Shown here: positions 21,907-34,500 of the stretch, in pieces
Numbering within the stretch: the first letter of the stretch is position 1
Layout of the letters: each line of letters starts with the position of its first letter
Origin: Tamarix chinensis
Lineage: Eukaryota > Streptophyta > Magnoliopsida > Caryophyllales > Tamaricaceae
Reading direction: 5' to 3'
NCBI GenBank assembly: GCA_030549775.1
Contig: CM060174.1
Location: forward strand, 100,332,132 to 100,396,131
DNA: 64,000 bases
Position numbers and translations under genes: made by a program
Notes under the pieces: model-generated
The model's database searches: none
The model's input: only the letters and a program-made list of their open reading frames with translations
Told to the model about the DNA's origin: nothing

Positions 21907-22147
21907 AATATTTGTTTCAAAGTCTAAGTCTTCAATTCATGTAGCATAAGGCTTCGAAAGAGAAGCAGGACAATCTCTACAAGAAAATACAGCTGAGTAA
22001 AAGAAGTATAAAATGTCCTGGCCGAAACGAGAGTTGAAACTACAAAACAGAGCAATACAACATCCCTAGAAATGAAACTCAATAAAAAGAAGAGAACTTT
22101 CAGAATCGCCTTATCCAAGAGCCAAATAAATAGCTGACCCACCAGTC
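21907..22147 (-). other. Probable 3' untranslated region of eIF3a
   Basis: Directly follows the TAA at 22148-22150. U-rich on the coding strand, as expected for a plant 3'UTR. The polyadenylation site was not located with confidence. Confidence 0.5.
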
Positions 22148-22569
22148 TTAACGGGTAGCTCGTGATGATGACCATGTAGACCTTGAACCACCACCTCCAA
22201 ACGAAGATCTACGGTCATCGCTTTGCCATCTATCAGCACTAGGCCGATCATCACGCTTGCCCCACTTATCATTTTCTGGAGGTGGGGCGTTTACAGAAGA
22301 GATGGTACTAGCTTGATCGATGGCTGCTCTTTTGTGTCGCGGCACGTATTTTCCAGCAGTAGCTGCAGCAGCAGGAGCAGCTGTAGGCTCTGGACGAGCA
22401 GAAGGCGGCTCAAAAGCCCTGGTAAGAGGCTCGGTTGCTCCACGAAGGATCCTCTCCTTTTCTAGCCTAGCTTTCTCATCCGCCTCCCTCTCCCTCTGAC
22501 GTTGCTTTTCAGCTATCTCATCCAGTTTCGCTAAGCGCTCAGCTTCTTCCTTCTTTCTTCGCTCAACTT
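22148..22569 (-). CDS. TIF3A1: eIF3a coding exon 13 with stop
   Basis: Residues 817-956: end of the coiled coil ([19 protein letters not shown]), Ala/Pro-rich linker, KYVPRHKRA, and a low-complexity Asp/Arg/Gly/Ser tail ending SSSRATR, TAA. Confidence 0.95.
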
Positions 22570-25500
22570 CTGCATTAACAGATCAGAAATATTAACGAAA
22601 CCATTGGGAAGTCCAAGAAAAACAGGTACAGTTAAGAAAAGAACTGCAACAAGCCTGAGACGCCTTGAAGCCTAGCATTGATTGCACGAATTTCATGCTA
22701 GGGCCTAGGGATTCGCAGGCATTGTACGGAATTTTAGGCACCAGTCCCCAAACGCCAAGGACTGCAATCCATGCAAACAGACTGAGGCTAAAGAAAGATG
22801 GAACACACCTTCTTGTCTTCGAGCCTCTTCCTCTTCACGCTCCTTCATCAACCTTTCTTTCTCCATGCTCAAGTAATATATCTTCTTCCTCTTAATCTCT
22901 CTATCATGTCTGCGAGCCTCAAGGATTTGCTTGAGTCGCCCCTCTCTCTCTACCCTCATTCTGTCAAATTCAGATTGCCGACTTTTCATCACCCTCGCTT
23001 GAAACACTAACTGGAAAACAAAAAACAGTAACAGAGAATTAATTAGAAACCTGGCAACCACCTTCACAGAAAAAGCACGTAAATATTGTATTATTCATCA
23101 TCCTCGTCCCTTCAAGGAAACAAACATTATCCCAAACATGTTCATTACACCAAGAGAAAGAGGAAAGAGGAGCATAATGTGGGTCCTTGTCCCATCAGTA
23201 AAATGAATAAGTACAATCAATCACAAGATTTCCGGTAGGACAGCAGCACAAATTCTAAAACCTACTCCCCTCAACAATAAAGAACACCAAATAACCAAAC
23301 ATGAGCTACAAATATAACATACGAGAAAACATGCATACTTTCAAGTACAAAACAACACCTTGAACAGCCAAATACTAAAATGAATAAGTACAATCAATCA
23401 CAAGATCGCAGGAAGGACAGCAGCACAAATACTAAAACCTGTTCCCCTCAAAAATAAAGGACACCAAATAATCAAACATGAGCTAGAAATAACATACGAG
23501 AAAGCACGCACACTTTCAAGTACAAAAAAAAAAAAACACCTTGAACAACAAATACCGCGACATAAAGACATTCTATGCTCTAGCAAAGAACAAATGATAG
23601 CATGCTTCCAAGAATTTAATACTAATCAATAAAAAAATTACAGGGGAAAAAACCTTGGAAATTATACCACACTGTCAGGTGAATGCAAAACAAACTGATA
23701 AATCACCTTATTCTCCAACATCCGAGATAACCTATTCTTTTCCTGAAGATCACTGTCATGGCGCTGCATGCTAAGTTCAACCTCCAGCTGCAAAGTTAAT
23801 TCAAAACTACTATTATAATTCAAGAAATTATAATATATATAAAACACACAGTATACTTAAAAACAATGAATAGAAAAATTCAAGCTGCAATATGATACAG
23901 CAAACACTAGGATTTCTCTTTTCAAAAAATTGACATTTCGCCATATCAACATAGTTAAACTGCCATGGTTTGGTTTGGTTTTGAAAATTTATCATACCCT
24001 CTCCAACTTAAATAATGCAAAAAGTTCAATGTTCTGATTTAAGGACAGAATATTTGATCGAAAGGTTACAATAAGAGATCCTCCTCAAGCCCTTGGGCCT
24101 TGAGGCCATAAGGGAAGATCTCAGGTTGCTTACATGTGATCGAAGACCTCAGCTTATAAAAAATGCACTCTCAATTGAGACCAACCTGAGGTGTCATTTA
24201 TGCATGTAATTGATTCGCGTAAAAAAGGGAGCAAGTGATCTAATTGATTTAAGCTTGCATCCCTCACATCCAACCACTGAATTCCAATTATCATTAATTT
24301 TCTGAACCTCCAGATTGCTGAGTTGATCGCATTCAATTATTTCAGGAGAGGGAGCATACAAGTCAGCAGTGAGTTTGTAACTATCATCATTCCCAGTCCC
24401 ATTCATCCCTCAGAGTACCTACCTATCATCTTGGTTTTAAGAAGCTGCTACATCTTAATTAGTAAAAAGCCAAAATACAATAGCAACATTGCAAAGTCCA
24501 AGAATCATCATGATGCAGTCTTAAGTACTACCTCACCATAAAGCCTGTAGATGCAGTTCTAGTTCGCTGATAAACTACTGGAAAGAGGGCCCAAGTCCAG
24601 ATGGATATGCTTCTTTCCATAGGGCCAAGTTAAATAAAACTTATAGTTTTTAGTTATTTTTACCTTGGACTATTTATTAGGATTCAATATATTTATCTTC
24701 TCGAAATAATTATATTTTTTAGGGTATTTATTACATATTTTTCAAAGATATGATTCATATTGTTAGGATTTATTATCCTTTTTTCTAGCTCTCTAACCTA
24801 TATAATTATAGTCTTAGACTAAATTTAACATTATTTTTTGACTAATAAGGTTGAGTATTTTCAGGTTTTGTAACGTGGATTCATTTCCTTGTTTATTACC
24901 AGTGTATGTGGGGATGCGGTAGTATGAGACTGTTTGGTTTGTGCATGTATGTCAAGTATTAGACCATTTGGGTTGTGAGGGCATGGCATGGCAATTGCAT
25001 TTGCAGTGTTTACCATCTTTTATTCTTCCTTTCTACTTGAGTACTTTTATAGTACTCTTATGAACATCAGAGTTTTTGTTATTTCTTTGATCGTCCTTAA
25101 TTATTACTTCTTATACTTCTTTCATTACTAGTTATCATATTATACATAGTATGAGTCATCTACTTTACCCTTCTATTCTTTTTGCATCCTGTGAGGCAGT
25201 GACTGGTTTTTCCCTCCTTCAAAAGTTATTAAACCAAAGTTTTTAACAGGGCAACATGGAAAGTCTTTGCAATTGAGGTAAGGGTGCATACATAGGATTC
25301 AAACTGGATTGTCATTGTTGTTCTTTTTCTTTTTTTGAAGTCCAATGATAAACCTTTGGGTTTTACTGGTATACCTAAGGCTACAGATTACTCTTGAATC
25401 AATTTGATATGAGAGTCAAACTCAGCTCTACCCAGCATTTTATGACACTTCCAAATACCCAGACTTTCATCCAAAAAAGAAATTTATCTGAAATCTCAAC

Positions 25501-28500
25501 CCTAATATGCCAGCCACTAGCCACCAATGCACCACTCCAAACAGGAATCAGCATTCACACCACCTACACTCCACCAGCAATTGCCAACCATTGACGCCTG
25601 CACTACCTCTAATCCACAATCAAAGACAAGGCCTCCTTCAAATCTCCAAAACAACCACCATTTGTATCGCCTATGACTGAATTGATGCTTCCTTTGATTT
25701 GCAAGACCTAAAGAATGCCATCCTCGTCGACGTTACCACCAGGTTTAGTCAAGAGCGGCGACGATTGTTCATCATCCACCTCCAGCCCTATCTGCTTGCA
25801 GTCATGTATAGCTTATTTGGTGTCACCACAAATGTTGTCCTTTCCACTCCTCTCTTCTCTTAAGTTTGTCCAACTATGCATTGAACTATCAAAGTGTCTA
25901 GTTTGTTGTCCTTTCACATTTGTTTAGGATGGTGAGTATGGAAGTGCGCCAATTAACAAGCCATAGTTAAAGAAAGCAAGGATCTTGCCTCTTTTGGGTA
26001 GTCAAGTTAGGCAGAAGGGTCAGGCATAGCTTATTTCATGAAACAAGTGGCCCAATAGCTCCTAGCACCTCCAAATTTAGAATTTGTCAGTTGTCATTGC
26101 AAACTATTGGTGTTGTTGCTTGATGTAGGCTAAACTCTTCACCTCAGGTTTTCACACAAAAATTCTTATCAACTCAACTCTGAAATTCAAAGAACCGTCT
26201 AAGGCCATATATACAGGCCAAGTTATTACTAAATCCTTATGTAATAATATCAATCAAATAAAATCATAATATGATACACTAATATTCTATATCTCCTGAT
26301 CCTAAAGGACCTATGGAAGGAGGCATATTCATGTAGGCCCAAGCCTCTTATAGTTATAGTTGGTGGCAAGGGGGGGAAAAAATGGCTTCAAAGATACATG
26401 GATCTACAACATCTTCAAGCTCCTCAGGAGATTATACTTGAATTCAAATTTTCAGAGATCCAACTAAACCAAAACAATGTGGGCAGATACCTTGAATTCA
26501 AGGCAATTCCTATGGTGATGACAAGATTGATGGCTAGCCATGGAGAAAGACTTAGGTCGACTAATTACCCTACTATGTCATTTTGTTTCACATCTTAAGC
26601 AAAAGAGGCAGTGTGATCAACTGAGCAGAAACTTCAGCCCTTGTGCTCATAATAGATGTATTCACGAAGACCTTGCCGAGATTTTCTTCAAAAGCACATG
26701 ATGTACCTAGCTTTTGAAATTATCAAGTATAGCTATCAACATCATGAATGCCCCTAATAGGTGTGAACTTGTCAACCATTAACTAACGTAGCTAACCCCC
26801 TCAACCATTGGATTAAGCAAAAGACAACAATGTTGGTAGAGATTAATCTGAAACTTGCTAGCGTAGCCCAAGAAGCAATTCAATACCATCGGGACCTTCT
26901 CGTCCATTGAACACTTTGATAAACAAACACATTTACAACCATGTTGAATCAATCAAACAGCTCATCCGACTCTTATTTAGATGAAGGATTTTCACACAAT
27001 AATTAAGAAGAGGTGTCTGATAAGTAGGCTGAATTGGAAGATTATAAATTAAATTATGAGCCAAATATGATACATCATACATATTTGTTAGGGCTGTGCA
27101 AAAATATTCAGGATCCACATATCCGATCCTATATCCAAAAAATCCAATTTGGTATATCCAACTTTTAAGATATTTGATCTTTAACAAGATTATAAGATCA
27201 GAAAGAATATCCAATATTTAAGTGACTATTTCAACAATATACTATAATATTGCGTTTTAATAGTGATAAGTTTTTAAATTTCATTTATTTTTTTAACTTA
27301 AAATTTGATGATAATATTCTAATACTCATGTTAGATAAAATAAGACACTCATATGAATATAAATTTGAATAGTAATGGATATAGGTCTTTATTTTCTAAA
27401 TTTTCTTATAAAGGTTATTAAAATAGCATTCTCATACGAATATCAAATACACGGCCTATATTCAATTAGCATTTTTGAATATCTAATATTCGGTCTAAGG
27501 GATGCAGAATGAATATCCGATCTAGTAGATACAGATCACCACCTATGAACACATTAGTAGCAAGTACAACACAACCAAGTACCTTGGTTTCTTGCTTAGC
27601 CATGTTATTGAACGCAGATATAAGCTTCTTAACCGTACCTTTGATCTCCTAAACTTCTTGCTCAATACATCCAATTCTCTAAGGGAGTGATCAAAAATTT
27701 TAACCATCTAAATAAATAACTAAATGTTAAAATCATGGCATACAGGACCAAGGGGGCATTCTCTTCAAAAAGTGCACACCAAGGACAAAGAAGCATTAGC
27801 GTTGACCATAGTCAAAGTGAACTTAGCAATATTACAACGGCTTTTGGGTAATGAAGTCAAGGTGGTTGGTGCTTGCTAGGTGACGGCAAAACAACACCTG
27901 GGTGGTGAAGAGGCAAGATGATGCCAATTGAGAGAGGACAAAGACAAGGAAAGTTGACAGTGCTGCAGGATTGGCTTCAATTTCATATTCTGCTCAGCGG
28001 GAAAGACTAAAGGTGACGAGGTGTCCCTTCAACTCACGTCAGCGATGACTGAAGTGTTTAGGTTGCCATGTTTCTTTGCATATTGTGTAGTGTGAGGATC
28101 ATGGAAGTCACAATATGTTAAACGAACTCGCGATTGAGAACGTGCAAGGATGCTATGCTATTTTGCAAGTAGTGGCGGTGGCTCCCTAGTGGTGGTGAGG
28201 CACAACAGGTATAATGGTTAGAGTTAGGTTTTGTTGCCATCTTTTTTTAGGGCTAGATGGATCAATTTTTCCCTTTTTGATGAAATCAAAAATTGGAAAC
28301 GTCAAATTGACACCTAGGATCGAGTTTGGCCTCTAGGCTCAACTCTTATCCTTGGTTTTTCACACAAAACCACTCCAATTCTTTATTAACTCAACTCTTA
28401 AATTCAAAGTATACAAGTATGATCGTGTATGTAGGCCAAGCTATTACCAAGTACTCATGTAATAAAGTCTAAATAATATCAAACCATATAAAATCATAAT

Positions 28501-31486
28501 AAGCTAAACTAATATTACATAAAGTGCTCTTAAATCTCTTGATCCTATGTGTACGAAAGGAGGCATATCTATGTAGGTCGAAACATCCTTACTTTTGAGC
28601 TTGAACTACAAGACCTAGGATGTACATAGACTACATTGTTAATGCAAGCTAGTCTAGGGTGAAAGTCCACTCGATGGGCTCATTGTCAATCAAAGGAGTC
28701 AATGTAACTCACCACACAATTCATCTAACCCCAAGAGTTATCGCATTTGAAGGACTTGCTCTAAGAGAAACTCCCCACACTTTGAAGTATGTGATTAATA
28801 CTTCTTTCAATGTAGGGAAGATGCCACCTCATTATAGGTCTTTCATTATAGTGCTATCTCACGACCGAACTACTAGAAAGAAGGCCAAGAACGAAATAGA
28901 TATGTTTGTTTTCATAGGCCCAAGTCAAACTACTTGTTTTTAGTTTTTATTTATCATGTACTAGTAATTAGGATACGATATCTTCTAGGAATTATTATCT
29001 TTTTAAAATATTTGTTAAATTATCCTTAAAAGATTATATTGTTAGGATCTATTTATTTCTTGCAGGTATTTGGCACATGGTCTATTGATAAACCCGCAAG
29101 GCTAGAGATTGGCCTTGCATCATGATCACGCCTTTATTTCAATATCCAACTACCATCATTTTCCTTGTCCTTTTCCATTATGAATGTCCATTAAGAGACC
29201 CAAAGGTAAACTTCAACAAAATAGGCTTAGGAAGGGAATACGGCGAATACTACAACTTTGGAAGGAATTTTGGTTCAGCCATAAGTTTCATTTCAGAAAA
29301 GGAGTTACATGGGATTACCTGAATTTTGCGCCATCTTAAAAACCATGGGAAGAATATAATACAAGAAGAACATTTAGTTTAGAAATCATTTTACTCAATC
29401 TTGTGTTAATGTACTACTCATTTCAATTGCACTATAAGATGGTCTATTGATAAACCCGCAAGGCTAGAGATTGGCCTTGCATCATGATCACGCCTTTATT
29501 TCAATATCCAACTGCCATCATTTTCCTCGTCCTTTTCCATTATGAATGTCCATTAAGAGACCCAAAGGTAAACTTCAACAAAATAGGCTTAGGAAGGGAA
29601 TACGGCGAATACTACAACTTTGGAAGGAATTTTGGTTCAGCCATAAGTTTCATTTCAGAAAAGGAGTTACATGGGATTACCTGAATTTTGCACCATCTTA
29701 AAAACCATGGGAAGAATATAATACAAGAAAAACATTTAGTTTAGAAATCATTTTACTCAATCTTGTGTTAATGTACTACTCATTTCAATTGCACTGTAAG
29801 ATGGTTTAATTAACTGAAAGGTTATTAAAAAAGAACTTCCAGCCTCACATGGGTTATTACTGGTAAACATTCAAACCAGAGGATCACAGCAAAATAGGAA
29901 CTGTCAGCAACAAACTAAACCTAACTAAATACAGGTCCGGATGCAGATGGCATTATGCAGACTATGCTTGATAATGGCAATGGGGATGGGATGGTTACAA
30001 AGACACCAATCTACACTCTGGCCATCCCAGAAAGTTATAAAAGCAGCATAATCCTAGAAAGCACAAGACAAACCTGTTGTTCACGCTCATGCAGTATACT
30101 TTCCTCCACCAAGCGCTGCTGATATGCGGCTTCAATCAAAGGAGCTTCTTCCTCTCTTTTAGCTCTCTCCAGGTGATCCATTTGCTTAGCCAACTTCTGC
30201 AATTTTTTCTCTGTCTCTTGTCTCTCTTTTAACTGCTCCTGGAGGATTTTGACCATCACCTCTTCCTTTGTCAGGTTTTCCTGAAAGTGCACATTTTTTG
30301 TCAAAAACGAGCTTTCAGCGTAGTGATTAGACCTAATATTACTGGCAAAGGTTCACTTACCCCATCAATGAGTGGCTTCTTCCCTTTCTTTCCTTTCTTC
30401 CCTTTCTCCTGAAGAATTTTTTCGACTTGGTTGACACGTTCACGCTCCTCGACTTCCCGAATCCTTTGCAATCTCCTCTGTTCTAGTTCCTCCTGTATCC
30501 GTTTTTGTTCAGCCTCTTCAGTAGCTTTCAGCCTCTTCAATCTCTTCGACTCCTCCTCACGTTCCTTCAGATGATAACATTCAAATAAATACATAAGAAA
30601 TGTGCAGGACAACATCCTATCTTATAAAAACTAAAATTATAGACAGGTACCATTTCTAGAAGTTGACGCTCCTGCTCTTCCTTCCGCTTCTCAATAATAG
30701 CTTTTCGAGCGAGAAGCTTTTTGTGTTCTTTGTCAACCACCTCTGCCAAGTCTGGCAGCATGTCAGTGACCTTTGACATTTTCTTTGCAGAAGGATAAAT
30801 CATGGTCCACACTTTGTTCAAGGATTCGGCAAGAAAGGTCAGATGATTCTTCAAACCATCAGACTCAAGATCCTACACAAAGCAACACAAATAAGAACCT
30901 AATGCAAGAGATTTACTGCTTCGTAGCAACCGTTACAAACATGCAGGTAGACTGTTAGCCTCCCATTATCGATTATCTATTTTAATTTACTATAGAATCA
31001 GTTGTAGGGCCATGCATTGCATGGGTTTCTTTATATTGTTTGATTCTAATCAGAATAAGTAACTTGAAAAAACATAATAAAAATAAAAAGATAATTCCAT
31101 TTAGATACCTGACATTTGACCAATACTTTACTCGTACCTTCTGTTTTAATAACTCCACCAAGTGCCCTTAACTTTATTCTATTTTTTTTGCTTGTATATT
31201 TAACTAGGTTCCAAAACGTAATTAGAAAAGTGACTTATTTTAAGTTGCGATCAATGTGCATCAGACAAGCACACGTCCCAAAAAAGTTAAGAAATATCTT
31301 TCACCTTTGGTTTCATATTGCCTAGAATCAATTAATGCCTTCGAAAATAGTTGAGGGTATTTTTGTCTGATTTTTGCAGTGCTTAATCTTATTTGAAAAT
31401 GTCCATGAGTTATTGTTATTTTATTAGTGTTAGTGACATAATTAACATTTTTGTATTACTACTGTTACTACTGTATCATTACTATG

Positions 31487-31523
<37 letters not shown>

Positions 31524-34500
31524 GAAAAATGCTAAAAATAGCCCTAAGGGTGGTTACGAAACTAAAATAGAAACAATTATTATTTAAGAGCACCAAACAA
31601 CTTGTGTATTTGGTAGGCATTTCAAAATTAATATGGGAATAAAATTAAATGTTAATCAATAGCTCTAAAGGTGGTGGTTAGCAAAACCGTTATTATTGTG
31701 ATTATTATTATATAATAACCCAAGGAAAACAAGCCCTAAGTAGAGAGAAAAAAGTGAAGAGGCGTTTAACACACCAAACTGCCAAACAAAACAGCACCCT
31801 TCATGTGATCTACTTTCACGGTGATGAACTTGTGTTTAACAGCATCAACAATGATTTTCTCTATAACAGAAAAATCAAAGAAGGGAACCATCCCAGATAA
31901 ACTGTCAATCGTCATGGTTTGATAAACCTGTGAAACCTGCAATGGCAGACAGATGATAAATATCAGTATTAACTACTAGTAATAATAATTATTATAGTAA
32001 TAAAGATAAATGAGACTGCTGAGTTCCTGGTTTTGATGCTAACAGAGAGCATTTCTGATAAGTTCCATGTCATAATCACAATTCAAGCAATGTTGGATAC
32101 TACATATGATAAGGAAGAAATATTAATACAGAAACCGTACCAGCTGAAGCAATCTCAATGTAGCCAACTTTTCCAGAGCAGGAACATACTGAGATAATTG
32201 AACCTCTGGTACAGAAGATGCAGATACAAGTTTGCCACCAATCTTTGAGATCTTTTGTAGCAGTGGCTGCACTTTTGACGCTAGATCTAAGGGTTGAAAT
32301 TCATGCTCCATAAGATGGTAAAGATCCTTCACTTCTGGAATGACACATGACATTACACCTTTGGATGCCTGCATAACAAACCGAGATCAGCAATGACATG
32401 TAGATAAATAATAGATATCACTGGCACTGCCAAAAACCAGCTTCTTTGAAAACAGAGAAAGGAAATAAAGAAAAGATTCATTCAAATGCTAAAATGCCAA
32501 AACATTCAGCTTACCAATCCCATCAAGAGGCCTGAGCGTGAAAGCTGCCAAATTATGGAGAAAAATATCATCAGAAGTTGAAAAACCCAACAGGAACCGA
32601 AGGCAAGAAAAATACTTCACAATACCATTTCTCGATTTTCCGATTTAAGATCAAGATTGAAATTTATGAGATCAGCTATCTTCAGATTGCGATCCTTCTC
32701 AAGTTCAAGCTCCAAGTGAGAAGCACCCCGAGTATGGTCATAAGGAGCAACCGCAAGCGCAGCCAAGACAACAGATGAAGCTATCATCTGCAAATCCTTC
32801 TGATTCAAGTTCTTATTGAAGTTCTTTTGGAGCGAGAACAGCTTAAGCCAAGCATATGCATGATAGAGATGACTTCCGGAAACCCAAAATATTTCTGTAA
32901 GCTCAGCATAGTAGACAACCATCAAGGAGGACTTAGGGGTCTTCTTGACTGTGCACATCAAACCATGAATATCTTCAACAGACCGAAATGCTTCCTGATA
33001 ATGAAAAGAAAGTGAAGAAATAACTAACACCCGGAAACAATTGTATGTTCAAAATACCAACAATTTTAAAATAAAAGTGTCACCAACTGAAGCCTAATTT
33101 GATCAAAAGAGCACAAATGTCCACAGAGCATCATAAGAATATTTCCACACCTGCCAGAGTTCCAGCTCAGTGGCCACCTTTAGTTGTTCAAATCTTGTGT
33201 CAAGATACAACTGCAAGCTTTCAGGAGCAGACAAATCAGGCCGGTCTCTTTGATCTCTGTATTTGAGCAAGTTTGACAGATGATTCCTGATTATCTCACA
33301 CAGCCTGCGAAACTCTGTAGTACGTTTGTATTGCTTGCAGAACTGGAAGGCCCGGTGAGCAGTCATCTACAGAACAAACACAAAAAAAACCGTCATAATC
33401 AACTACTAAGATGGGACATTGATTCACTAAAAACAGCTTGCCATCCTGGACAAATTTTATATTATGCAAGCCAACAGATATTAGGTATAACATCTCACAT
33501 GAACAACTCAATACATTCTTAGGTACAGAGAAGATTATACAGTTGAGAGTTATATACTATAGTTTGTTTTGGAAAAGAAATTAGAGCAACAGCCAACAGC
33601 TTCACGCACGGACCATAACTACCACCCCTGAGCTCTTCCAAGGCAATAGTTATGGCCAAAAGAAAGCGAAACATTCTGTGCCTAAACCAAATCCCACAAA
33701 TTCTTCTTCTTGATCTTTGATTCATGCAGAATTGCCCAAGGATAGGTCATTGATGGAGAAAACTACTCAGCTGCCTAGTTGCATTGCCGAAGTAGATCAA
33801 CCAAAGGACTTGACAGCAACTAGTCCTGTAACGAAGGAGTCGCCGCACATTGAAATTTTCTCAGACAGAAGAAAGGGTGATCAGTACACCTAATGTTGTT
33901 CAAAAACCTAACTGGTAGGAGACTGCTACTCAACAGAAGACCTGAACAAGGTATAAATCTTCATTAAGTGGCTCTGATTGTGGAGGAAGGCAACACGAAA
34001 TCACAGATTCAAATTGGTGAGGTGGATAAAGAAGCGAAGCGATGGATGCACACATTGGTTGGCTATGTGCCTGGTCCTCTACCTTCACTCTCTCAGAGAT
34101 GGCCTGATTCGTTGTATTGGGGATGTGTTTAGAAGAAGCCTGACATACTGAGTCATGATAAAGGATATTTCATATTTTGTTTTTTAATCGAAGATGACAT
34201 GAATCTTATCTTGGAGAAGCCATTGTGGACATTTGTGCTCGTCCATTGCTCTTGCGCAAATGGATCCCTAATATTCTGTTTGATAAATCTAACTGGAATA
34301 CCCTGACTCTGTGGATCCTTTCCCCTGGCCTCCCTCTTCATCTGTGGTCTGCTGACTCATTGAGCAGGATAGGGAGCTTGATTGGACGCCCAGTTTGTGC
34401 AGGTGCTATCACTGCCTCAAGGAAAAGAATCTCTTATCTCCACTTGCTTAGTGAAGTTGATGTTAGTCATCCATTAACAGAAAAGGTTGAATGCCTTCTC

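Noticed and set aside
29122..29684. Two near-identical 66-codon frames as a possible duplicated small gene
   Set aside because: They are part of a 362-bp DNA duplication in an intron on the opposite strand to eIF3a; no promoter context or family similarity was seen.
34153..34341. 62-codon minus frame
   Set aside because: Shadow of the plus-strand LINE ORF1 fragment.
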